This document shows, piece after piece, positions 1-6,435 of a stretch of DNA of 9,186 nt. Position numbers and translations under genes: made by a program. The stretch is from an uncultured Lachnoanaerobaculum sp. (GTDB lineage: Bacteria; Bacillota; Clostridia; Lachnospirales; Lachnospiraceae), in assembly GCA_916720285.1 (NCBI GenBank), contig CAKAQP010000093.1:1-9186 (forward strand). The letters are read 5' to 3'. The notes under the pieces are model-generated. The model did no database searches and was not told where the DNA came from. It saw only the letters and a list, made by a program, of their open reading frames with translations. Numbering within the stretch: the stretch's first letter is position 1; the number at the start of each line of letters is the position of its first letter.

Positions 1-100
1 AAATAACTTAACAAGGATTATTTTAAATTCCTTTGAACCCCTCAAAATACTCATCCTTTTCGTATTGCATAAAACACAACACCTGATTTATCAAACCAAT

Positions 101-129
101 ATTATACTAAATTTATTACAGAATATCAA
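101..129 (-). promoter_or_regulatory. Predicted sigma-A promoter pointing left out of the window
   Basis: On the minus strand TTGATA (129-124) and a perfect TATAAT (106-101) are separated by exactly 17 bases. This is close to the housekeeping consensus. The -35 box overlaps the TGA stop codon (128-126) of the PurF-like gene, so the next gene to the left probably has its own promoter. Transcription would start near position 94. No convincing start codon with a ribosome binding site is seen in 1-93, so the gene served is probably outside the window. Confidence 0.65.
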
Positions 130-1535
130 GCTTCCTTACCGTTCCAGCAATATGTACACAGCTTACATGGGCTTATGCCTATAGATTCTATTAAATCATC
201 AAGTCTGTGAAATCTGAGGCTTGAAAAGTTTTGAATCTTCCTTATCTCTTCAACCATCTCTTCATAGTTTTTGCTGTTCGGATCGGCATAGTCAAAGAGG
301 AGTTCTTTGCTTACATTATCCCCCTCCCTTTCTCTTATTATTCTTCTTGTAATCAAATCATAGTCGGATTTCGATCTTGAAAAATTAAGATATTTACATC
401 CGAATAAGAGCGGAGGACATGCCGGTCTGACATGTACCTTCTTTGCACCGGAATTATACAAAAACTCTGTGGTTTCTCTTAACTGTGTGCCTCTGACTAT
501 GGAATCGTCTATCAGTAGAATATCATTATTTTCTATCAGCTCCTGTACCGGTATAAGTTTCATCTTGGCGATAAGATTTCTCTGACTTTGATTTGTAGGC
601 ATAAAAGACCTGGGCCATGTAGGTGTATACTTTATAAAAGGTCTGGCAAAAGGTATGCCCGATTTATTTGCATAGCCTATGGCATGCGCTGTACCTGAGT
701 CAGGAACTCCGGCTACAATATCCGCATCTATATTATCTCTTTTTGCCAAAAGTTCACCGCATTTGTATCTCATAGTTTCTACATTTACACCCTCATATGA
801 AGCTGTCGGATAACCGTAGTATACCCATAAGAATGAACAGATTTTCATCTCTGATTTTGCAGGTGATATTTCTTTTACATTATCCGGTGTAATAAATACT
901 ATCTCTCCCGGACCAAGTTCCTTATAAAAGCTGTATCCCAGGTTTAAATATGCATGATTTTCAAATGTAATACAGAATGTATCTTTCTTGTGACCTATCA
1001 CCAGAGGTGTCCTTCCGAATTTATCTCTTGCGGCATATATTCCCTCCTTTGTCATAATGACAACAGTCATAGAACCTTTTATGGTTTCCTGAACATACTC
1101 AAGTCCTTCTTTAAAAGAAGGCATTGAAGATATCAATGTGGCCACAAGTTCATTGTCATTCACACGCCCGCCGCTCTGCTCCTGGAAATGCACTCTACCG
1201 TCTTTATAGAGTTTTTTTATTATCTCATCCTGATTGCTTATTTTCCCGACTGTAGTAATAGCATAGCTGCCCAAATGTGATTGTATTAAAAGCGGCTGTG
1301 GATCCTCATCCGATATGCAACCTATTCCCATATCTCCACTCAGTTCTTCCACATCTTTTTCAAACTTTGTTCGAAACGGCGAGTTTTGAATATTGTGGAT
1401 TACTCTGTTGAAATACTCTCCGTCAAATACAGCCATTCCTGCACGTCTTGTTCCAAGATGTGAATGATAGTCAACCCCGAAAAACAAGTCCATAACACAA
1501 TCATTTTTTCCTACTACACCAAAAATACCGCCCAT
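126..1535 (-). CDS. PurF-like amidophosphoribosyltransferase paralog with degenerate glutaminase site
   Basis: This 469-residue protein aligns along its whole length with glutamine PRPP amidotransferase (PurF), which makes phosphoribosylamine in the first step of purine synthesis. The C-terminal half looks functional: VPDSGTAHAIGYA (277-289), the R309/Q316-R319 loop region, and the PRPP signature LIDDSIVRGT (341-350). The cysteines matching the Bacillus-type 4Fe-4S ligands are present: C233, C380, and C457/C460 within CKLCTYC. The N-terminal Ntn glutaminase half is different. The protein begins MGGIFG instead of MCGIFG, so the N-terminal nucleophile is Gly. The usual HRGQE, RYSTAG and HNGNL motifs read LGTRRAG (28-34), CISDEDP (73-79) and TVGKIS (95-100). 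The start is taken at 1535 because AGGGAAGG lies 7 bases upstream; a longer start at 1562 would put that site inside the gene. The gene lies 66 bases after tkt, behind a hairpin. It is intact, so a specialised paralog is likelier than a pseudogene. Family placement is firm; actual activity (ammonia-dependent PRA synthesis, another phosphoribosyl transfer, or regulation) is unknown. Confidence 0.9.
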   Translation of the reverse strand: MGGIFGVVGKNDCVMDLFFGVDYHSHLGTRRAGMAVFDGEYFNRVIHNIQNSPFRTKFEKDVEELSGDMGIGCISDEDPQPLLIQSHLGSYAITTVGKISNQDEIIKKLYKDGRVHFQEQSGGRVNDNELVATLISSMPSFKEGLEYVQETIKGSMTVVIMTKEGIYAARDKFGRTPLVIGHKKDTFCITFENHAYLNLGYSFYKELGPGEIVFITPDNVKEISPAKSEMKICSFLWVYYGYPTASYEGVNVETMRYKCGELLAKRDNIDADIVAGVPDSGTAHAIGYANKSGIPFARPFIKYTPTWPRSFMPTNQSQRNLIAKMKLIPVQELIENNDILLIDDSIVRGTQLRETTEFLYNSGAKKVHVRPACPPLLFGCKYLNFSRSKSDYDLITRRIIREREGDNVSKELLFDYADPNSKNYEEMVEEIRKIQNFSSLRFHRLDDLIESIGISPCKLCTYCWNGKEA

Positions 1536-1542
1536 GTTTTTT

Positions 1543-1550
1543 CCTTCCCT
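1543..1550 (-). promoter_or_regulatory. Ribosome binding site fixing the PurF-like start
   Basis: AGGGAAGG on the minus strand lies 7 bases before the ATG at 1535-1533. It decides between this start and the ATG nine codons upstream, which lies immediately after the terminator hairpin and would have the binding site inside its coding sequence. Confidence 0.8.
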
Positions 1551-1560
1551 AAATAAGCAC

Positions 1561-1593
1561 AAAAACAGATATAGAAATTCTATATCTGTTTTT
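1561..1593 (-). terminator. Intrinsic terminator after tkt, possible attenuator for the PurF-like gene
   Basis: There is a perfect 16-base inverted repeat (1561-1576 and 1578-1593) around a single central base. In the tkt transcript it forms a hairpin closed by A-U pairs and ending in a run of five U. It begins 8 bases after the tkt stop codon. Only three G-C pairs lie in the stem, so termination may be partial. It ends 25 bases before the PurF-like start codon, with no room for a promoter in between, so the downstream gene depends on readthrough or on a promoter inside tkt. Confidence 0.75.
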
Positions 1594-1601
1594 AATATTA
1601 T

Positions 1602-3593
1602 TTATTGATTAAATACTTCTTTAGCTGTAGCTACAACATTTTCCTTTGTAAATCCGAATTTTTTGAAAAGCAAATCCTGAGGTGCCGATGCACCAAAAGA
1701 ATTCATGGATATTACTCTTCCGTCAAGTCCTGTATATCTGTCCCATCCAAAGCTTGATAAAGCCTCTATTGCCACTCTGTTTCTTACAGTTTTCGGCAGT
1801 ACTTCTTCTTTATATTCCTTACTCTGTGTTTCAAACACATCCATACATGGCATACTTACAACTCTTGTAGATATATTATCCTTATCAAGTTCTTTGGCAG
1901 CTTCAACTGCAAGTGAAACCTCAGACCCTGATGCTATTAAAATCATATCAGGTGTAGACTTTGAAGCTTCTTTTATAATATAAGCTCCCTTAAGAGCCTT
2001 CTTTCCGCTTCCGTCAAGCTGTGGAAGATTCTGTCTTGTAAGCACAATAGCTGTAGGTGTAGACTTTGAAACCATAGCCGCATACCATGCCGCGATAGTC
2101 TCTCTCGCATCGGCAGGTCTGAATGTATTGAAATTAGGTAGAGATCTTAGCATTGCAAGCTGCTCTATAGGTTCATGTGTAGGTCCGTCCTCACCGACAC
2201 CTATAGAATCATGTGTAAATACAAATATTGTAGGAATATTCATAAGCGCAGAAAGTCTTGCCATAGGCTTTGTATAATCACTGAATACAAAGAAGGTGGC
2301 ACAATATGCTCTAAGTCCGCCATGTAATAAAATACCGTTTGTAATAGCTGTCATTGCAAACTCTCTTACACCGAAATGTATATTTCTTCCTGAACAATCA
2401 TCCTTTGAGATATATCCTTCACCGTTCATTACTGTCTTGTTTGAAGGTGAAAGGTCTGCAGAACCACCTATAAGATTAGGGAATATATCCTTTAATCTGT
2501 TAATAATGCTTCCTGAAATATTTCTTGTAGCTGCAGGTGCATCATCCCATGCCCAGAACTCATCACTATCTATCAAAGAAGCATTGATTTCAGAGTAATA
2601 GTTATCCCATTTCTTTGCATCTTCAGGATATTTACTTGCATACTCCTTAAAGAGCTTATTCCACTCTTCTTCAATCTTTGCATTCTTTTCATTTATTTTA
2701 TTAAAATTCTCATATACATCGGCATCAACTTTAAAGCTCTCTTCAGGATTAAAGCCGAAACCAGATTTAAGTGCTGCAAGCGCTTCACTTCCAAGAGGTT
2801 CACCATGTGCTCCTGCAGTTCCCTGCTTCTTTCCCGCACCATATCCGATCACAGTATTTATCTTGATAAATGAAGGTCTGTTCTTGTCGGCCTTAGCCTC
2901 TTTAATAGCCTTTCCGATAGCTGCAAGGTCGTTTCCGTCCTCTACTTCTATGGTCTGGAATCCGAAAGCTTTCATCCTGTCCACTACATTCTCTGTAAAT
3001 GCTATGTCTGTGCTTCCCTCAATAGAAATTCCGTTTGAATCATAGAATACTATAAGCTTTGAGAGTCCGAGTGTTCCCGCAAGTGAAAAAGCCTCTGATG
3101 ATATTCCTTCCATCATGCAGCCGTCGCCACCTAATACAAATGTATAGTGATCCACTATATCAAAACCTTCTTTATTGAATACACTTGCCATATGTGCTTC
3201 AGCCATAGCCATACCTACAGCCATACCCATGCCTGCACCAAGCGGTCCTGTAGTAGCCTCTACACCTACCGTATGACCGTACTCAGGATGTCCCGGAGTC
3301 TTTGAATCCAACTGTCTGAAACTCTTCAAATCATCCATGCTCAAATTGCCATATCCGAAGAGGTGAAATAATGAATATAAAAGCATTGAACCATGACCTG
3401 CAGACAGAATAAATCTGTCTCTGTTTGCCCAATCAGGGTTCTTCGGGTTATGCTTCATATGATTTGCAAAAAGTTCATATGCAATCGGGGCGGCTCCCAG
3501 CGGCAATCCCGGATGACCTGATTTTGCTTTCTCTATACCGTCTGCGCTAAGAACTCTGACGGTATTTACGGACTTGATGTCAATATTATTCAT
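1602..3593 (-). CDS. tkt: Transketolase
   Basis: The 663-residue protein is a full-length thiamine-diphosphate transketolase. It moves two-carbon units between sugar phosphates in the cytoplasm, linking glycolysis to ribose-5-phosphate and erythrose-4-phosphate. Motifs in order: SGHPG with the substrate-site histidine (25-29), GHGSM (66-70), GPLGAG (116-121), the ThDP-binding GDG (156-158) running to N187, AGAHGEPLG (260-268), DLSPSN (380-385), the catalytic glutamate E411 in GVREFAM, HDSIGVGEDGPTHEP (461-475) and the C-terminal SFGASAP (632-638). AGGAG lies about 7 bases before the ATG. A predicted promoter is at 3716-3688 and a hairpin terminator follows the stop. Its product ribose-5-phosphate is the precursor of PRPP, for which the downstream PurF-like protein keeps a binding site. 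Confidence 0.98.
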   Translation of the reverse strand: MNNIDIKSVNTVRVLSADGIEKAKSGHPGLPLGAAPIAYELFANHMKHNPKNPDWANRDRFILSAGHGSMLLYSLFHLFGYGNLSMDDLKSFRQLDSKTPGHPEYGHTVGVEATTGPLGAGMGMAVGMAMAEAHMASVFNKEGFDIVDHYTFVLGGDGCMMEGISSEAFSLAGTLGLSKLIVFYDSNGISIEGSTDIAFTENVVDRMKAFGFQTIEVEDGNDLAAIGKAIKEAKADKNRPSFIKINTVIGYGAGKKQGTAGAHGEPLGSEALAALKSGFGFNPEESFKVDADVYENFNKINEKNAKIEEEWNKLFKEYASKYPEDAKKWDNYYSEINASLIDSDEFWAWDDAPAATRNISGSIINRLKDIFPNLIGGSADLSPSNKTVMNGEGYISKDDCSGRNIHFGVREFAMTAITNGILLHGGLRAYCATFFVFSDYTKPMARLSALMNIPTIFVFTHDSIGVGEDGPTHEPIEQLAMLRSLPNFNTFRPADARETIAAWYAAMVSKSTPTAIVLTRQNLPQLDGSGKKALKGAYIIKEASKSTPDMILIASGSEVSLAVEAAKELDKDNISTRVVSMPCMDVFETQSKEYKEEVLPKTVRNRVAIEALSSFGWDRYTGLDGRVISMNSFGASAPQDLLFKKFGFTKENVVATAKEVFNQ

Positions 3594-3607
3594 TTCTATG
3601 CTCCTTT

Positions 3608-3679
3608 TTACATAACAATACGATTTTTCAGTTCATAAAGATAATCTAAAACTTCGCTCTGAACTCCAATCTTTTTCAT
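3608..3679 (-). CDS. Possible 23-residue leader peptide upstream of tkt
   Basis: An ATG at 3679 opens 23 codons (MKKIGVQSEVLDYLYELKNR, then IVM) ending in TAA 14 bases before the tkt start codon. The residue mix looks protein-like, but there is no clear ribosome binding site. If the predicted tkt promoter is right, the transcript begins about two bases before this ATG, so translation would be leaderless. It could equally be chance. No function is proposed. Confidence 0.2.
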   Translation of the reverse strand: MKKIGVQSEVLDYLYELKNRIVM

Positions 3680-3687
3680 TTTACCAC

Positions 3688-3716
3688 AATATAATAAATT
3701 ATAAAATGTCTTGCAA
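3688..3716 (-). promoter_or_regulatory. Predicted tkt promoter
   Basis: TTGCAA (3716-3711) and TATATT (3693-3688) are spaced by 17 bases on the minus strand. The predicted start is near 3681, giving an 88-base leader before tkt. The -35 hexamer is its own reverse complement and also serves the predicted rpmB promoter on the other strand. Confidence 0.55.
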
Positions 3717-3739
3717 ATAGTATTTTTATTTGGTAAAAT
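3711..3739 (+). promoter_or_regulatory. Predicted rpmB promoter, extended -10
   Basis: TTGCAA (3711-3716) and TAAAAT (3734-3739) are spaced by 17 bases, and the TGG just before the -10 box makes an extended -10 element. The predicted start is near 3746, with a leader of about 94 bases before the GTG start. It uses the same six bases as the -35 box of the divergent tkt promoter. Confidence 0.6.
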
Positions 3740-3839
3740 ATATCCGTTATGGATTTTGCACGGGTTTTTCCCTATTGTGATGAAGTCCAATCCAAAATAA
3801 TTATAAATCTTTATAATTAAAGTTAAAGGAGGTGTAACC

Positions 3840-4025
3840 GTGGCAAAATGTTCAATATGCGAAAAAGCTGCTCATTTTGGTAATGCAGTAAGCCATTCTC
3901 ATAGAAGATCCAACAAAATATGGAAGGCTAATGTTAAGTCCGTTAAGGTCAAGACTGAAGGTGGATCTAAGAAGATGTATGTATGTACTTCATGCCTTCG
4001 TTCAGGTTTTGTAGAGCGTGCATAA
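3840..4025 (+). CDS. rpmB: 50S ribosomal protein L28
   Basis: The 61-residue protein matches bacterial L28, a small basic component of the large ribosomal subunit. It begins MAKCSICEK, and the two CxxC pairs (C4/C7 and C49/C52) mark the zinc-binding, four-cysteine form. The basic stretch SHSHRRSNKIWKANVKSVKV spans 18-37. Translation starts at GTG, supported by AAAGGAGGTG with the AGGAGG core 7 bases upstream; no in-frame ATG fits as well. It is the only plus-strand gene here, is transcribed alone from its own predicted promoter, and ends at a strong bidirectional terminator. The cysteine-containing form matters in zinc-limited cells, where some bacteria switch to a Cys-less paralog; none is in this window. 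Confidence 0.97.
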   Translation: MAKCSICEKAAHFGNAVSHSHRRSNKIWKANVKSVKVKTEGGSKKMYVCTSCLRSGFVERA

Positions 4026-4036
4026 TTAATACTTGA

Positions 4037-4048
4037 GAATACGTATTC
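4037..4048. repeat. 12-bp perfect palindrome GAATACGTATTC
   Basis: This short perfect palindrome lies 11 bases after the rpmB stop codon and just before the terminator hairpin. It could be a minor second hairpin in the rpmB 3' end or chance; no protein-binding role can be assigned. Confidence 0.4.
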
Positions 4049-4050
4049 AA

Positions 4051-4088
4051 ACAATAAAAAAGAGCCCATAAAGGCTCTTTTTTATTGT
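4051..4088. terminator. Bidirectional terminator between rpmB and tal
   Basis: There is a perfect 16-bp inverted repeat (4051-4066 with 4073-4088) and a six-base loop CATAAA. The GC-rich core GAGCC/GGCTC is flanked by six A on one side and six T on the other, so the hairpin ends in a U-run in both directions. It serves rpmB from the left and transaldolase from the right; its last base is also the last base of the transaldolase stop codon. Confidence 0.95.
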
Positions 4089-4738
4089 TATTTAACAGAC
4101 TTCTCATAATCTGCTATGAATTTTTCAATGCCTGCCTCTGTAAGAGGATGATTTAACATCGACTTAAATACGGAATAAGGTACTGTTGCTATGTCTGCTC
4201 CCGCCTTGGCACACTCAAGTACATGCATATTATTACGTACAGATGCTGCAATTATCTCAGTCTCTATACCGTGAATTTCAAAAATCTCCACTATATCCTC
4301 TATTAAAGAAACACCTCTTGTTCCCACATCATCAAGTCTTCCAAGGAACGGAGAAACATAGCTTGCACCTGCTCTTGCAGCCAAAAGAGCCTGAAGCGGT
4401 GTAAATATCAAAGTACAGTTAGTGGCAATTCCCTCTTTACTGAGTGCGGCTATTGCCTTCAAGCCTTCAGCAGTCATAGGAATCTTTACCACCATATTTT
4501 TATGGATTTTTGCAATCTCTCTGCCCTCGGCTATCATATCCTCAGCCTTTGTAGTGGTAGCCTTTACTTCACCACTTATAGCACCGTCTACAATGTCTGT
4601 GATCTCCTTGATAACATCCTCAAATTTTCTTCCTGACTTTGCAACCAATGAAGGATTTGTTGTAACACCTGCTAACACGCCCCAGGCAGCAACTTCTCTG
4701 ATCTCATCCACATTTGCGGTATCAATAAAAAATTTCAT
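4088..4738 (-). CDS. tal: Transaldolase, TalC/MipB (FSA-like) subfamily
   Basis: The 216-residue protein is a short-form class I aldolase-fold transaldolase, the usual length for this subfamily. It transfers a dihydroxyacetone unit from fructose-6-phosphate to erythrose-4-phosphate in the pentose phosphate pathway. The start MKFFIDTANV, the VTTNPSLVAKSG block (25-36) and the Schiff-base lysine K85 in VVKIPMT are characteristic. E57 and F131 stand where E. coli fructose-6-phosphate aldolase (FSA) has Gln and Tyr; that Glu/Phe pair is typical of true transaldolases. T109 is conserved in both. GAGGTG lies about 7 bases before the ATG, and a predicted promoter lies at 4794-4767. Together with tkt, on the other side of rpmB, it supplies the non-oxidative branch. 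Confidence 0.96.
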   Translation of the reverse strand: MKFFIDTANVDEIREVAAWGVLAGVTTNPSLVAKSGRKFEDVIKEITDIVDGAISGEVKATTTKAEDMIAEGREIAKIHKNMVVKIPMTAEGLKAIAALSKEGIATNCTLIFTPLQALLAARAGASYVSPFLGRLDDVGTRGVSLIEDIVEIFEIHGIETEIIAASVRNNMHVLECAKAGADIATVPYSVFKSMLNHPLTEAGIEKFIADYEKSVK

Positions 4739-4766
4739 ACGAACACCTCACATATATTTTTATTCT

Positions 4767-4794
4767 ATTTTACCACTTTTGTGTATTATTTCAA
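4767..4794 (-). promoter_or_regulatory. Predicted tal promoter, extended -10
   Basis: TTGAAA (4794-4789) and TAAAAT (4772-4767) are spaced by 16 bases, with TGG directly before the -10 box as an extended element. It lies in the 79-base gap after the lipoprotein gene, so tal can be transcribed alone. No terminator separates it from the upstream operon, so readthrough from that operon is also possible. Confidence 0.6.
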
Positions 4795-4796
4795 AG

Positions 4797-4812
4797 TATT
4801 ATATATATAATA
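4797..4812. repeat. 16-bp all-AT palindrome
   Basis: TATTATATATATAATA is a perfect palindrome just after the lipoprotein stop codon and just upstream of the tal -35 box. It has no G-C pair and no following U-run, so it is not a good terminator. It could act as an AT-rich upstream promoter element or simply reflect base composition. Confidence 0.4.
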
Positions 4813-4817
4813 TTATA

Positions 4818-5867
4818 CTAGTTTACAGGAATAATCCATTTGCAGATCCCATATTCAATAACTTCACCATCTTCTGAGTAAATAAAATATAAATAATCCG
4901 ATATATCTGAGCTTATTCTATAATAATCCGCATCAGCAATCTCAAAAACAGGATCACCCAAATAATCTGTCACCTGAACTTTCTTTAAATATTCATTTTC
5001 ATTCGGTAATAAACCCAAATTATATAGTAACTCACCGCCGTTAATATCTTCTTTACTTGGATGAACGACAATCGCTGATACTTCCTGTTCACCCGATCCG
5101 TTATTTTTAGGTGTCAGTTTAAATAAGGTGTAACTGTTTTCATCTCCATAAGTATAAATAGATTCCAAATCATCTTTCTCTTCTCTTTTATCAGGATCTC
5201 CATTCCTCTGTATCAAGGTTTCTTCATCAGAACCAAGTCTGATACGATTATAAAACAGTCTGTCTGCATATATTGCATTATTAAATTCCACTAATTCATT
5301 ATAATAACTTCGATTTTCTTTCATGTACTCAAAGTTTATATTTTTTTGTAATAAGCTTTCTCTGCTTATTACATCGACTATTTTTTCCTCTGTTCCTTCT
5401 ACATACTCTTTTGGAATATTAACTACTGTTTTTATATATGAAATGTATTCATTTTCAAGCATCAATAACATGCTGTTATTAAATTTAAATGTATTAAAAT
5501 AAGGAGAATGATACAAAGGATTCTCAGATAATTTCAGTTGTTTTGTCTTATCATATATTTCATCATACTCTAAAACAAGTCCGACACCTATGTCTGAGTT
5601 TTCGATTTTTGCATCCTTTATTTCAAGATAATCTGCCAATATCGGCAACTTATTAATTATACTCTTAATGTTTTCACTGTCAGCATTTTTATCAATGGAC
5701 AGTTCAGGTAAATCTTCATAAAGAAAATAGTTCTTTTCTACTGATACTTTCACTTTCTGTGTCATCTGATTTCCCTGTGCATTTACAGCGGTCCTGCCAC
5801 ATCCTACTAAAGCAAAAGCGATACAACCCAATGCTACACATATCGATAAATCATTTTTAATATTCAT
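4818..5867 (-). CDS. Secreted lipoprotein of unknown function
   Basis: The 349-residue protein has a short charged N-terminus, a hydrophobic stretch (about 8-22) and a lipobox LVGC with the acylated cysteine at C23, so it should be cleaved and anchored to the outer face of the membrane. The mature part is acidic and rich in Tyr, Asp and Glu. Residues 208-268 (IRLGSDEETLIQRNGDPDKR, then YTYGDENSYTLFKL and SAIVVHP) follow the pattern of small repeats of the SmpA/OmlA or DUF4309 kind: a helix with a G-x-P turn, then strands. A second, weaker copy may occupy 296-342 (VTDYLGDPVFE, then YLYFIYSEDGEVIEYGI). AAGGGG lies 7 bases before the ATG. It is the last gene of the operon, 22 bases after the DUF308 gene. 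I do not recognise a specific family; the repeat similarity is by eye. Confidence 0.88.
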   Translation of the reverse strand: MNIKNDLSICVALGCIAFALVGCGRTAVNAQGNQMTQKVKVSVEKNYFLYEDLPELSIDKNADSENIKSIINKLPILADYLEIKDAKIENSDIGVGLVLEYDEIYDKTKQLKLSENPLYHSPYFNTFKFNNSMLLMLENEYISYIKTVVNIPKEYVEGTEEKIVDVISRESLLQKNINFEYMKENRSYYNELVEFNNAIYADRLFYNRIRLGSDEETLIQRNGDPDKREEKDDLESIYTYGDENSYTLFKLTPKNNGSGEQEVSAIVVHPSKEDINGGELLYNLGLLPNENEYLKKVQVTDYLGDPVFEIADADYYRISSDISDYLYFIYSEDGEVIEYGICKWIIPVN

Positions 5868-5889
5868 ACTGTTCCCCTTATTGCATTAT

Positions 5890-6435
5890 TTATTTCAACT
5901 TCCTCTCCATTCTGTTTAATCTGAAGAATCTGAAAATTGCAACCACAGCCTGTACTATTAATGAAACTCCAAAAAGTACTGAGATATAACCTGCCACAAA
6001 TACAGGATTTATTACAAGTATAATGCCGAGCAGTATATCAATTATTGCAACAAAAATAAGTCGCTGACCTATATTCTTTTCAAACTTCACCACTCTCATT
6101 CCCATAAATACTCTGCTTATTCCGACAAGAAGTAACCAAATACCTGCTGCCACTATAAAGGCAATCGGCAATCCCAAAGAATCTTTCACAGCAAAGTATA
6201 TTCCTGCCGCAACAGATAAAATACCTTCAATTAATCTCCAAATACTTCTGCCTTCTCTTTTCTCAGACAAGTAAGCGCTTATTTGAGAAATACCCTCTAT
6301 TATCAATAATATGCATAATATAATATTTATTGTACCTGCAATAAACAAAGGATTTACAATTACATATATTCCGACTATCAAGAATATTATTCCTGAAAAA
6401 AGCGAAAAATATTTTGCACTTGAAATATTACTCAT
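5890..6435 (-). CDS. DUF308/HdeD-type integral membrane protein
   Basis: The 181-residue protein is almost entirely hydrophobic, with about six membrane segments (roughly 9-27, 31-52, 69-84, 89-109, 126-143 and 148-171) and a basic C-terminal tail ending NRMERKLK. The segment pair around VGIYVIVNPLFIAGTINIIL (21-40) recurs as LGIILVINPVFVAGYISVLF (136-155), the internal duplication typical of DUF308/HdeD proteins. E. coli HdeD is linked to acid tolerance, but the Firmicute members have no settled role. The ATG at 6435 is preferred because AGAGG lies 6 bases upstream (6446-6442); a TTG at 6438 would be only 3 bases from it. The ATG overlaps the TGA of the TPR gene by one base, suggesting coupled translation. 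Confidence 0.9.
   Translation of the reverse strand: MSNISSAKYFSLFSGIIFLIVGIYVIVNPLFIAGTINIILCILLIIEGISQISAYLSEKREGRSIWRLIEGILSVAAGIYFAVKDSLGLPIAFIVAAGIWLLLVGISRVFMGMRVVKFEKNIGQRLIFVAIIDILLGIILVINPVFVAGYISVLFGVSLIVQAVVAIFRFFRLNRMERKLK

Noticed and set aside
1..70. Short minus-strand frames: ATG at 70 (15 codons) and ATG at 54 (open to the window edge)
   Set aside because: Both lie downstream of the predicted promoter, but the first is tiny and the second has AAGG directly touching the ATG, with no proper spacing. Neither can be supported without sequence further left.
126..1535. PurF-like gene as a decaying pseudogene
   Set aside because: The frame is open throughout, the ribosome binding site is good, and the PRPP and Fe-S residues are conserved while only the glutaminase site is altered. 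That pattern suggests selection for a different role.
1705..3045. Several plus-strand open frames of 60-100 codons opposite tkt
   Set aside because: All are antisense to a full-length transketolase with every motif in frame; no ribosome binding sites or promoters support them.
3608..3790. 60-codon minus-strand open frame upstream of tkt
   Set aside because: It would start at TTG without a ribosome binding site and would cover both predicted promoters. Only its last 23 codons could be transcribed from the tkt promoter.
4422..4877. 151-codon plus-strand open frame opposite tal
   Set aside because: It is antisense to a clear transaldolase gene and runs over its promoter; the hydrophobic product is a mirror of tal codons and there is no start signal.
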